NCBI GenBank assembly: GCA_017590115.1
Contig: JAGGNK010013003.1
Span: 1,178,001 to 1,242,000, forward strand
DNA: 64,000 bases
Direction of reading: 5' to 3'
DNA from: Montifringilla adamsi
Lineage: Eukaryota > Chordata > Aves > Passeriformes > Passeridae
Part shown: in pieces, positions 1-10,600 of the stretch
Layout: each line of letters begins with the position of its first letter
Numbering within the stretch: the stretch's first letter is position 1
Notes under the pieces: generated by a model
What the model saw: only the letters and a program-made list of their open reading frames with translations
Told to the model about the DNA's origin: nothing
The model's database searches: none
Made by a program: the position numbers and the translations under genes

Positions 1-2237
1 AAGGACAGCCTGGAGCTGGGCCAGGAGGCACCAGCAGCCTCTGTGAGTCTGTCTTGGCTCAAAGCAGGAGTGACAAGGGCAGGGTGGAGGGCACCTCCTC
101 AGCACCCACCTCGGCCTCTGCAGCCCATCTTCCCCGCACCTCCTCCTTCGAGGGGGCTGCAGGAGGTGCTGCAGGAGATGCTGGGGAACTGTGCTGAGAC
201 CCACACAGAGCACCGTGACTCATGTCTGTCCCACCTATTTTAAAGGTCTGTGCTGGAATATAGCACCACGTCCTTGTCATATTTATTGGATGAGTTCTGC
301 TTTGCATGGTCGCTGTTTTGCTGTGGGTTTCCCTCTGTAGCTCTGAGTGGAAAATGAAGATGGCACAAGAGGGAGACCAAGGCGGCGTGTGGGCTCAGAC
401 TGCCAGCAGCCACAGGCCTCCATCCTGGGACAGGGGATGTTGCAGGAAAAAATGAGTTCATGTCTTCAGGCTGAAATGTGGGAGCAAGCAGCTTTCGGCT
501 TCTTGGAGGCGATATAATGCACGGCAGGACGACACCGATGGCCTTGGCTCTATCCAATGCCCTCCATCCCCTGCTCCCTCCTGGTCTCACTAATCACATG
601 CAGAATTCAGCAGGGAAAATGGATCGTGGTGAGGAAGCAGGGATCAAATGTGGGGCAGACACTGAGCAGAGACAAACACAGTTCCCTTGATCATCTGGCT
701 GCTGCCTGGGCATTAACTGAGGCATCCTGATGCTGACTGAGGTTGCCAGTCAGGAAATTAGTACAGGCAGGGACAAACATCAGGAGAGGTGTGAGTGTAG
801 CCCTGATGACCCAAAAATTCTCTGCAACCCACTAGGGCAGGCCAGCTGCAGTTCCTCTAACCCTGCACAGACAAGCAGCACTCCAACTGTACATGCATGG
901 CTGGGAGGCTGAGCTCTGCCTGCTGAGCCTTACGGGGATGAGTAGGATATGAGGCAGAGAGTTTAAGCTTCTCTAAGAGGCTGGACTTTCTTTTGTTCCC
1001 TGTCCCAGATGTACTGCTGCAGCCACCAGTGAGTCCACAGGCTGCCAAAGAGTGAAGGTGACTGTGGTTGGACCTGGAGATGAGGGGGAGATGCAGAAGG
1101 TGCTCCAGAAAATCTCAAATCTTGGTTACTGTATTCATTGATGAAAAATTGGTAGATTTGGAAAACCGTAGTACAGCTTAAAGCCAAAAATACCTAGCAT
1201 GGGTATGTTGAGGAATGGAGAGGACTGAGGAAGATAAAGGTGACAATGTTTTTCAGGAGGTGTAGAAACACTTTATTTTATTTGAAGTGTTGTGCTCCAA
1301 GTTGGTTCAAATAAAATGCCGGTTAAAAGGCCAAGTTTTATTTTTGTTTCTTTGAGGGAGTATAGACTTCAGGGCACTTAAAGATTTTATCTTTTTAATT
1401 CTTGTTTGGTTTTGTGCTGTTTTTCCCACTAAACTCTAAGGGGGGAGAGAGCGTCTGCTCCTACTGAACTCAGATTGCATTTTTAAGGGGTAAGTGGAAA
1501 GAACCTGTGAGCAGACCTGCTTTAAAGGCCAGGGCGTAAATGCAATCAAAGGTTGAGAACAGACACCACCTTTGGTGGCCCATACTCGACCTTCCACATA
1601 ATAAACTGAAGCTGGAGGGATCCTGGATTCAAACATCTCTCTTTCAGGTTGCCGCCTAGCAGGGCAAAAGTCAGAGCAACACACCCTGATCCCAACGGGC
1701 AAACAGCGCTGCGCTGGGCCCTGCTCCTCCCTCTGCCAAGGCAGCTGAGGTGTGGAAGGCACACAGGCCACGCTGATGTGCACTTTCAGAGGGACAGGAA
1801 TTCAGGCAAAAGTGCCTCTTACGGGCAACGCGTTGCTGGTACCAGCAGTGCTAGGTCTATTTTTAATGATTTGGGAATGGAGGATGCTTTCAGCAATACA
1901 TAATTAATACAAGTGCGCTTCTGTTGTCTGCCGAGAGGGTGGGAAGGCCCTGGCTAACTTCTGAGGCTGTGGAAGGAAAAAGAAAAGGTTGAATGAATCA
2001 TAATGTAATCAATCAGTGGAAATTAGGTAGGAGCTAAACGAAAGTTGCTGAGAATAATTTATTCTGATCAGAACTCTGTGGCTGGGCTCTGTTTCTGAAG
2101 ATGGCCATGCTTTGTGGTGCAGTGGAAGGAGCCCCCCTGTCACTCTGCCCTTGGGAGAATATTCCGCTTGCTATGACCCTGAGCCTGATATATCCTTACT
2201 CTTAAAAAACCCAAGAGGTTGTTGTCTGAAACTGTTT

Positions 2238-2299
2238 CAAATTAAAAAATGAAACAACCCAACCAGTGCAAATTAAAAAATGAAACAACCCAACCAGTG
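2238..2299. repeat. 31 bp perfect tandem duplication
   Basis: Two identical 31 bp copies, 2238-2268 and 2269-2299, each starting CAAATTAAAAAATG and ending CCAACCAGTG. They are adjacent without spacer. Zero divergence implies a recent duplication or slippage event. Confidence 0.95.
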
Positions 2300-2432
2300 G
2301 TTCCTCCTAAGGTGGAGTGGAGGAATTTCCTTGAAGCACTTTCCCATCTTTCCTTGGAAATAAAATTACCACAAGTCATCATGAGGCAAGCTTCAGCCAT
2401 ATCCTTCAGCAGGTGCAGAAACCTTGGGAAAG

Positions 2433-2457
2433 TTTTTTTTTTTTTTTTTTTTTTTTT
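2433..2457. repeat. Poly-T tract (T25)
   Basis: An uninterrupted run of 25 T. No adjacent retrocopy or target-site duplication was recognised, so it is listed as a plain mononucleotide repeat. Confidence 0.95.
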
Positions 2458-2658
2458 CTTTGCAGTGGACGATCAGCTCTGAAACAAGACATGTGGCTTC
2501 CCGGGGTCTTTCCCCTTTATGATGTTGTAAAACTGCAAGAGTGTGCAGGGCTGTCCAAGCCCGGGGAGCAAACAGCAGAGCTCTTACCCTGGAAAGCTGA
2601 AAGCACTAGTGGACGGCAATGAGCTACAAGGCAGGGCTTCATTTTTGTCAAGAGGATT

Positions 2659-2681
2659 AAAAAAAAACCAAAAAAAAAACC

Positions 2682-2712
<31 letters not shown>

Positions 2713-2746
2713 GAAAAACAAAAAACAAACAAACAAACAAAAAAAA
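2659..2746. repeat. A-rich low-complexity tract with A28 run and (CAAA)n
   Basis: An A-dominated tract containing an uninterrupted A28 run at 2685-2712 and a short CAAA tetranucleotide array just after it. It lies about 120 bp before the FOXN2 CpG island. Confidence 0.9.
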
Positions 2747-3039
2747 GTATCTATATGTTTAAGTAAAGAAGGTGAGGAAAGGGAACTAAAAGGACGGCTT
2801 ATGCACTTCTATTTTAAAATTTTTAAAATTTAGAAAGTACGATATTGCTGGGGGGAAAGGGGAACTTTTCCGAGGCGGCGCGGACGCTCGGGGCGGGACG
2901 CGGAGCCCCGCAGCCGCTCCCAGCCCGCACGGCCCCCGCGGGCGCGGGGCGGCGGCGGCGCTGCCAGAGGCGGTGCCGGCGGCGGGGGAGGGCGGGAGCG
3001 AGGGAAGGCGGCCGGGAAGGAGGCGGCGGCGGCGGCGGG

Positions 3040-3177
3040 GGGGCCGTGCTTGCTCGCGGTTGCCATGGGGAGCGGGAGGGCGGTGCCGCCGCCGCTGCGC
3101 AGGGAGCAGCTGCTCCCTGACACATCCCCCCGCTGCCATATTGTGTCCGCCGCCGGCCGCGCGGCTTCATGACCGCG
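3040..3177 (+). other. FOXN2: Probable FOXN2 exon 1 (5' UTR; left edge unknown)
   Basis: The 3' end is set by a consensus donor, GCG followed by GTGAGT, at 3178. The left edge is arbitrary because the start site cannot be read from sequence. The exon contains an ATG at 3169 that is not in frame with FOXN2. After splicing to 14,630 it would open a 14-codon upstream ORF that overlaps the FOXN2 start. Other donors in the island (for example near 3,281) cannot be excluded. Confidence 0.5.
3100..3119. promoter_or_regulatory. 20 bp perfect palindrome centred on an E-box
   Basis: CAGGGAGCAGCTGCTCCCTG is its own reverse complement and has CAGCTG at its centre. It sits about 60 bp before the predicted exon 1 donor, probably near the start of transcription. 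Binding by a bHLH factor is an inference from the CAGCTG core. Confidence 0.6.
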
Positions 3178-6100
3178 GTGAGTGCCGCCCGCGCCCGCCG
3201 CCCCCGCGCCCCCACGCCTGCCTGCGCTTCCCCCGCGCCTTTCTTGGGTTTAGCTCTCGGCTTTTCCCTGGGTTTGGGGGGTGAGTTTTTTTTGTTTCCG
3301 ACGCTCCGCGAGGGTTTCGTGGGGGAAGGGGGGAAAGCGCGGGGAGTGTGGCGGCGGGTCCCGCCGGTGCCGGGGGAGGGGGGGGGTGGTGTGACCGGTG
3401 TCCCCTCATTCCCCGCGTGGGGACAACGCGCGGAGGCGGCGCCTCCTCCCCGGCCGCTCTCGGTGGCGGTGCGTGGGAGCGGGGGGGTCCCCGCGCACCC
3501 CCGCCCCGCGGGGCCGTGCACCCGCAGCTCCTCCTCCCGGCGCGGCTCCGCGGAGCTTCCGCCCGCGGGGTGTACGCGGGTGAGCCTCCCTCCCTTCACC
3601 CGCTCCCCCGGCAGGGCAAGCCCGCGCTCCTTGCGCGCTTCCAGCCGCGCTGATGGAAAACGCGGCCGGCCCGGCGCCGGCACCTGGGAGCGCGGCCCCG
3701 ACGCGCCCCTCGCCTCCGGGTCACCCCCGTCAGACTCAGGCGCTTCGTTTGGTGAAATAAAGGCGCTTTCGGCCTCGTTCCGCAGCGCCCCGTTGTCCCC
3801 GGAGCGGCGGGAAGCCCCCAGGGATGTGCAGAGCGTCTGTGGCTTGCCGAGGTGGGGGCAGTGTGGGAGAGGCTCTCCCGGGTTCCCGCGTTTTGGGGTA
3901 AAATCCAGGAAACTGCTGGCGGAGTGCTCGAGGTCAGGCTGGGATCTGCACGTGGCCCTTCGGAGTTTTCCATCTTTTGCGGGATTTTTTTGGGGAAGTT
4001 GGGCGATGAGTTGGTGGCGGCAGCGGAGCAGCATCCCACTGCCTTCCTGCCTTACTCCTGCTTGGACACACCGGCGTGCTTGGTGCTCAGGTTCTGTGGG
4101 AGCGGAGGCTGGCTTTTGTTGGTAAGGGTTTGGATTATGACAAGGCCCAAACAAAGAGTAAAAGGAACAAAGAAATAAAATAAACCTTGAAGAAGACCTG
4201 ATAAACTCATGTTCCCGCCGTGGTGCCTGCCTGTGGATGGATGCTGTGTTCTAAATGTGGAGTTAAACATGCTGAATTATAGTAGACTTAAATGCTGAGG
4301 AAACAATTTGATTAGCTTTGTGCCTAATCTACCAAATCAAGATAACTTTATATATAATTTACCGTGTATATATGTGTATATATGCACACAGACACTCTCC
4401 AAATCTTGTTATTGCTGGGCTTACATTTAGACAAATTTAGTAATAGGTGGGTTGTAATATATTGACATGTGAATCATTTAACTTCAGTTGTGTTTCTTGG
4501 ATTGGGGTCTTTTTTCCCCCTCCTTAAAGTCTGGTGTGATGCTACATCTATGCAAGAAAAATTCAGCTGGCATTATCTTATGTCAGGAAACTTGAAGTAG
4601 TTTGAAGGTTGCTGGTTTGTTTTTTTTTTTTTTATCCTTGGCAGGTGCCTACTCACATTTCCCAAGCTCTACAGAAGGTAGTTGGACACGAGTCTGAACT
4701 GAAAGCTGTATAGCAGCAATTAGTGCAGCACAGGGCTCGAGCTGATGGACTTAGCCGGGTGCCACGGTGTGTTATCTCTGAGCTCAAGCCACACCGCTGC
4801 AGCAGATCAGCTTCTGCTGGGGGCTCACTTGTGTCCAGCTGTGCCACTTAACTTTTGTAGAAGTAGAGAGGAGGTGGTGATTCTCACTTTGTGTGTTTGA
4901 GTTGCCTGAAATACGTATAGGAACTTTTCTGTGCTTTTTAGTATGTTTTGTTTGTTATCAGATGTGCCCATAAACGGAGCAGTGCTGCCGTGCACGGTGT
5001 CCACACTTGCAGACTGTGGTGGAGATGCTGCGTTGGCTGCCCTGCAGTCCTGAAGGGAGCTGGAGGCACTGGCCCTGTATCAATCCAGGCATGTGGCCCT
5101 GAGCACTCTCAGGGACCTTGCTGGAATAAAACGTGGTTGATGGCTTTGTTGGGAGTGTCTAGACCAGAGGATGAAGTTGTGACCTGCTTTGGGTACTGCT
5201 GCTGGGGCTGTGCCGAAGTCCTCAGGGATTTTTCAGCCCAGAAGTAAGGTACTTTTTGTCTAAAAAGGACACCAGTTAAGGAGTGTGCTGCCTCAACAGC
5301 TCCAGCCCCCACAGAATTTCTGCTTGAGGAGCCTTTCAGTGTCCTCTAGAGAGCTTGGGATTGAAGGCACCAGCATTGCCAGCAACTCCCTGTGTCAGGA
5401 CATGCCAGTCCAGTAAGTAATGGAGCAGATAGAAGTGTGTGCAATGGTCCTGCTGAACGAGAAGTACTGCCTGGCAAGTGAGTGGAGAGCCTTGGAAACA
5501 AGACAGAGGCTTAGGGACATGGCAGGCTGATTTTTGCCATCTTTATTAACCATAGCCTCTGTTCCACTCAGTGCAATAGACTTGAAAACCTGACATGTTG
5601 AGCAAAAGCAAACTCTCCTGGTGAATGAGATAGTTTGGCATGTGAAGATGCTGTACATGGGCATGGTTCAAACTGGTGAGAAAGCCATGTGGTCTCGTGC
5701 GGAGTTGGTGGTTCCCATAACTGCAGCAGAAGTTTTCATGTTGGTTTCACTCTGGTTTTAATTCCACCTTCCTGCTCTGCCATCTCTCCTTGCCTACTCA
5801 TTGTTGGGGTTAAAAGGAGCTGGTATTTACAAGAGGAAGTACCCCAGGCTCTCAGAAGACTTTTCCATGTGCAGGTTTGTGATACCTTATCAGAAAGAGC
5901 TGCGCAGAGGGATTATAGCCAGTGAGGTGGCAGAAAGGATGGGCGTTGGGAGGAGTGATAGTGTGCCCACAGCCACCGATGCCATGCATCTCTTGATGCT
6001 GTTCCCTGCTTTGGGACAGTCTTGCTGCGCTGCTGTGGTGCAAAACAAGCTGTGTGAAACACAACTTTCCTTGCCTGGATGGATGGAAATGGATGGAAAG

Positions 6101-6625
6101 CAGCCTCTAGTCCCATAAGTAAATGGCTGTCAGCAGTCTTGATGAATGCTCACGACCTTTTAGCAACTTCTGGGTTATTCCCTTTGGCTCCTTGAGCATT
6201 TACCATTCCTCCCTTCCTGGTAAACGAGTGCATTTTGTGTTAGCTTATCTGTAGGATGTCAGTGCACTGGTGGTAACTTTTCCTGAGGGAAGTGGATGGA
6301 GGCAGCGGGTGCCTCATCCCGGTGTGCGTGTGTTGCCGTTCCACCACTGAAATGGTGTTAGGCAACTTCCTGCAGCTCAGGGTGACTCACAGCGGAGCCC
6401 GCTCTGCTCTCGACAAGTGCTCGCTTGCAAACCCTGTCCACATGGGGAGGCTCCCTGTGGCTGCATCTGGGGTGTCTCCAGATCCAGTGGCTGCCAGAGA
6501 GGACATAAGAGACCGCTGGGATGCTGCTTCACTTTTTTCCTGGCTCGATCTTTATGTGTGATAGGTGTGTGTTTGTTCCCTGTCACATTGCACCTGATGA
6601 TTTGGTGATCCTGTGGGATGATGGT

Positions 6626-6812
6626 GAGCTCTCCATCTCATCCTCACCATGCTATGTAAAGGCACCAGTTCCATGAGCTCTGCATCTCATCCTCATCATG
6701 CTGTGTAAAGGCACCAGTTCCATGAGCTCTCCATCTCATCCTCACCATGCTGTGTAAAGGCACCAGTTCCATGAGCTCTCCATCTCATCCTCACCATGCT
6801 GCGTAAAGGCAC
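6626..6812. repeat. 49 bp minisatellite, about 3.8 copies
   Basis: Copies begin with GAGCTCT at 6626, 6675, 6724 and 6773, giving an exact 49 bp period. The last copy stops after about 40 bp. Copies differ at only a few positions (for example CTATG, CTGTG or CTGCG before TAAAGG). Confidence 0.95.
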
Positions 6813-7536
6813 ACAGTGATGTTCCGTAGTGCTTGCAAAATACAATTTAGGTCAGCAAGAAGAGACAGCTCACAGTGCTTGGGTAATAAATTACATGGAA
6901 TGGAAGAAGCCTGATGCCAGCCAGCATCTTTATGACCCCTGGTACTCTGCCTGCTCCCTGTAAAACATTATGGCTGTGGGAGCACGAGGGTTGGGTCACT
7001 CCAGGCTGCAAGGGGGCTGTTGAGTGCTCAGTGCTGGCCTGTATGGTCAGCAGCTGGGAGACATGACAGCTGTGTTTGGGGCAGGAATACCCATTTTGTT
7101 GAGTGGTTGCACCAGAACCATTTTAAGAGAAGCCTGTAATTTGTGCAAATGGGAATACTTGTACTGAAAGTCAGTGATGTGGATTTTGACTGGTTTTTTT
7201 TCTGAGTGCGTTTAAAATGTTTTCCCGTTATGTTCAGACTAGACAGTGCTCCCTACTTTTTCCTCAAGGGTTGGAGAATGTTAGGGACTCCGTGAAATTG
7301 ACTTCTGCAGGCATCATCACCCACCCCTACTCTTCTGCACACTCAGTCTTTGTGTCTTCTCTCAGGTTATTTTCAGTGCATTCCTATCTTGCAGTTTGTC
7401 GCTACTTTTAGTTTCCCAGTTAAGTGTGGTCCTGTGCTTGCTTTCTTTTCAGCAGTGTCACTGGGTTTTGTTGTGCTTAGATTTGGGGCAAGTACACGGT
7501 TGCCTAAAAGCTGAGTACTGGATATGAAGAGAGCTC

Positions 7537-7638
7537 AGCATCTGGAGAAGTTTCATGAAGTAGAGCTGAAGGAGTGGGAGCTGGGAAGATGCCTGGAAAA
7601 GTTTCATGAAGTAGAGCTGAAGGAGTGGGAGCTGGAAG
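7537..7638. repeat. Two-copy 51 bp tandem repeat
   Basis: The core TTTCATGAAGTAGAGCTGAA recurs at 7551 and 7602, exactly 51 bp apart, and the homology extends through GGAGTGGGAGCTGG. The copies are nearly identical with a few differences near the left junction. Confidence 0.9.
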
Positions 7639-10600
7639 CTTCCTGCTAAGCTTCCCACTCATCCCTCTTCCTCTGGTGTGTGAGGATCATCCCCAGACCA
7701 GTTATCAGCCAGTTTGGTTTGGTTTAGGGATGTCGAGTAGTCAAAAGTAGGAGGGTTTTTTGTTTGCTTTCTTCTTTGTTTAAACAGAAAGCCAAATTCC
7801 ACACTGGTGGAATAAAATTAAAAGCAAGTTGGCCAGGGAGGTCAGCACAGTGAAGAGCATTGCTTTGCCTTCCCTGGGCTCTGCAGGAAATCTTGCAATT
7901 TAGGAGCAGGAGCTGGGAAGCAGCAAGTAGGGACAGCTTTGCAGTCACCGGGTTGTGTTGGTGATGTGGTTTTGTGATACAGCTCCAGTGGTGATTTCCA
8001 GTTAAGTCTTGCAGAACGGTCACTAGGGGTGAAGCTTCAAGTTGTTGTTTTCCACTGGAAATCAGGAGTTTTGGTACTTTAAAGGCAGAAAAGCTGTACG
8101 GAAAAGATAGCTTTATATTTTCTAGCATAGGTAAATTGGTACTGACACCAGCTGAAATGTAGCTACATTCACTTGTGTTTCAAGAGGATGGTAGGGAAAC
8201 ACACTGAAAGGTTACCCTGGAAAGTGAATTAGCATCAGAATTATTTTACAAGTCATTTGCTCAAATGGCTCACTTGTGAACATATCAGTGGTTTACATTT
8301 TTTTTTGCATTTTGGTCCACTTAGCAAGCTCAGTATTGAATTTGAGGAAAATGACCCATAGGCATCTCTTGAAAAGCTATTGGCTGTAAAGCATTTTTCT
8401 TGAAAGCATTTATTTCCCTCCTCTCCCCTTTTTGTGTCTCACCAAAGGTTTTTCTTAATAGTTAAATTTCACTGCTTGTTTGGGTTTCTTTTTTTTTTTT
8501 TTTAATATTATTTGCATCTCCCAATTTCTCTGTTAGACTGTTATTATGTGCATGTTTTAAATCTGAGGCACGGGGAACCAGGTCCAACAGTGACTGCAGC
8601 CTTTGGAAAAGCTTCACATTTGCAAAGTCTCTGAAGGCAGCAGTGGAATAAATGTCCCAGAGGCTCTGGGTCATGTACAGGGTCTGGATTGGGGTCAGGG
8701 CATGTCTGAATTCACATATCATTTTTCTTTCAGATATTTGTTTCAAACACAAACCACTTATGTGTGTATTTAATAAAAAAAAATGCAAACTTCTATGTAA
8801 AAAAGTTAGATGAACTCTTCCTCTTGCTCCCTGCCCTTTCCTGGGCTATGATAAGGGTTTGTTCAATCTCTTCCCTATTGCAGGATTTCTTAACTTTTCT
8901 TAATATTGGACCTTTGAATTGGTTTTTGTTACTTCTTTCTCCCACCCTGCCTTTAATTATATCACAGGGTGTGGGAGAACATTGACATGAGAGGCTTGGA
9001 AGTATTTCTGCAAATCCCTGGAAAACCTCTCTTCCCCTTTGAGCCCGCCAATGCCAAGGTTCATATGAAGCCCCTGCTTATGGCTTGTCCAGTCCTTTGG
9101 TTTTATTTTCAGGCTGGATTTGAGAAGGTGATAAGTGCCTTTTTAATGGTCTTGAAACCCATTATTTTTCTTTTTTCTATGGTTTGCAAACCAGGAGGAG
9201 CAGGAAGGGCCCTGCCTTGTGTAGGTGCTGCCCCTGGGAGCATCTCTGCGTGTCCTTTGTCACCCAGCAGTTCATCTCTTCCACAGACACTGGGTCCCAG
9301 CTTGCTGAAATCTGTGCCTGAGAGGTGGTTTTATCCTCAGAAGACTGTAATGCCTTTAGTTGTCTTGGATACGTGACATCATATAGTGTTAGATCTAGGC
9401 CTTTCTCAGGGCTGGGGGAGGATCTCAGCTGACCTCCAGCAGCGGTGGGAGGTGTGCAGGGCATGGGCAGCCTGAGCCAAGGGAGGTGAGTGGGGGGAAA
9501 GGTTGAATTAGTAGGGGGCAAAATGGTTTGGTGTCATCCTTTTAATGCTCCTGGTCAGGCAGATGGGTGCTTTTTATTGATGGGTTTGCATTAGTCGTGC
9601 CAGGGATTTTTTTTGTTTGTTTTTGTTGGGTTTTTTGTTGCTCTTCCCTCCAGCATGCAAAGACTTGTAGCTGGTCCTGTGCTATGTGCCCAATGACTTG
9701 GAAGTTTATCCTCAGCTTGGATAGGTGATCAGTGCCAGTCATTTATTTGTCTAGTACTTGGGCTGTTTTGACAACACATATTGATGTATTTGAGTCAGGA
9801 CAAGCCCTTACGCTTCTTGTAGAGGCAAGGGAATATGAAAAAATCAATAAGGAGTTTGCTGTTGGTGTAGTTGTTTGCATGCAAAAGCAGGTATCTATTG
9901 TCTTAAATACTCTCACAGAGCCTTTTTGTGTCAGGACAGAAGTGTAAAGCACAACTGCCTGGCTCTGCAACTAAGGGTGCACACCCTGAGCTTGGTGTGC
10001 AAAGAGTGGGTGCAGAGCTGCTGTTATTAAGTGTGATATGGCTGAAAATATTTTTTCCTGGATTAAAATTATGTTCAACTCCTGAGACTTAGGCAGTGCA
10101 TGGTAAGTTTTTATTTTTATTTTTAAACGTGGAGGAAAATCACTGCGCTGTTGGCAGGCTCCAGGTCTTCCCACTATTAGCAGAGGTGACCTAGTTGCTT
10201 GGCTGGTCCTGCAGAAGTAAAAAGGTGCATTTAGTTGTGGAGAAGGTTGTCCTAACCTGGGGCACTGATGCTGTGCAGGTGCCAAAAGGGCACCTTTCAT
10301 CTGATGCCACAGTAAAGAAGGATCAAGCAGCAAGAGCAGCTCTGTTCTCATGCTAACTTGGTGTGGACAAGGCTGTGGCACCTTCTGACAAAAAGGCTGA
10401 ATTCTTTCTTGCCAGTTCAGTGAGTCCAAGCGTGGTGGCCACTGAAGTGATACCTGTACACTTACACCTGCAATGCTGCTGAGTTTGGAGGAAGTCACCT
10501 TTGGTGGGATGGTGGCATCTGCCACAGCTTTGTCCTTCTGGCCTGGATTCTGCTGGAGCTGAGACTTCTTCCAAGAAGGGCTGCTGCAAAGTAAACGTGC

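Larger units (their letters stand above)
1..2830. other. Intergenic DNA upstream of FOXN2
   Basis: I see no coding exon that I can support here. The short open frames are not conserved-looking and overlap each other on both strands. Structured elements are a perfect 31 bp tandem duplication at 2238-2299, a T25 run at 2433-2457 and an A-rich tract at 2659-2746 that grades into CAAA repeats. Composition changes abruptly to GC-rich at about 2,860, where the FOXN2 CpG island begins. Confidence 0.6.
2860..3800 (+). promoter_or_regulatory. FOXN2: FOXN2 CpG-island promoter
   Basis: A sharp switch from AT-rich DNA to very GC- and CpG-rich sequence, with many G-tracts and CGG runs and no TATA box, typical of a housekeeping-type vertebrate promoter. 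It ends in a strong splice donor at 3178 (GCG then GTGAGT), which fits a first exon feeding into FOXN2 exon 2 at 14,630. A 20 bp perfect palindrome lies at 3100-3119. Long open frames on both strands here reflect absence of stop codons in GC-rich DNA, not genes. The transcription start was not determined. Confidence 0.8.

Noticed and set aside
1..43. Possible exon end at the left edge (open frame followed by GTGAGT)
   Set aside because: Only about 42 bp are visible and the translation matches nothing I recognise. A chance donor-like site is as likely.
3169..4125. Plus-strand 318-codon frame starting at the exon 1 ATG
   Set aside because: It reads straight through a strong GTGAGT donor into intron 1 and has CpG-island composition. 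Only the short spliced uORF version is considered.
2823..4154. Long minus-strand open frame (443 codons) across the FOXN2 CpG island
   Set aside because: Low-complexity Pro/Arg/Ala/Gly translation, overlapping open frames on both strands, no family recognised. GC-rich DNA simply lacks stop codons.
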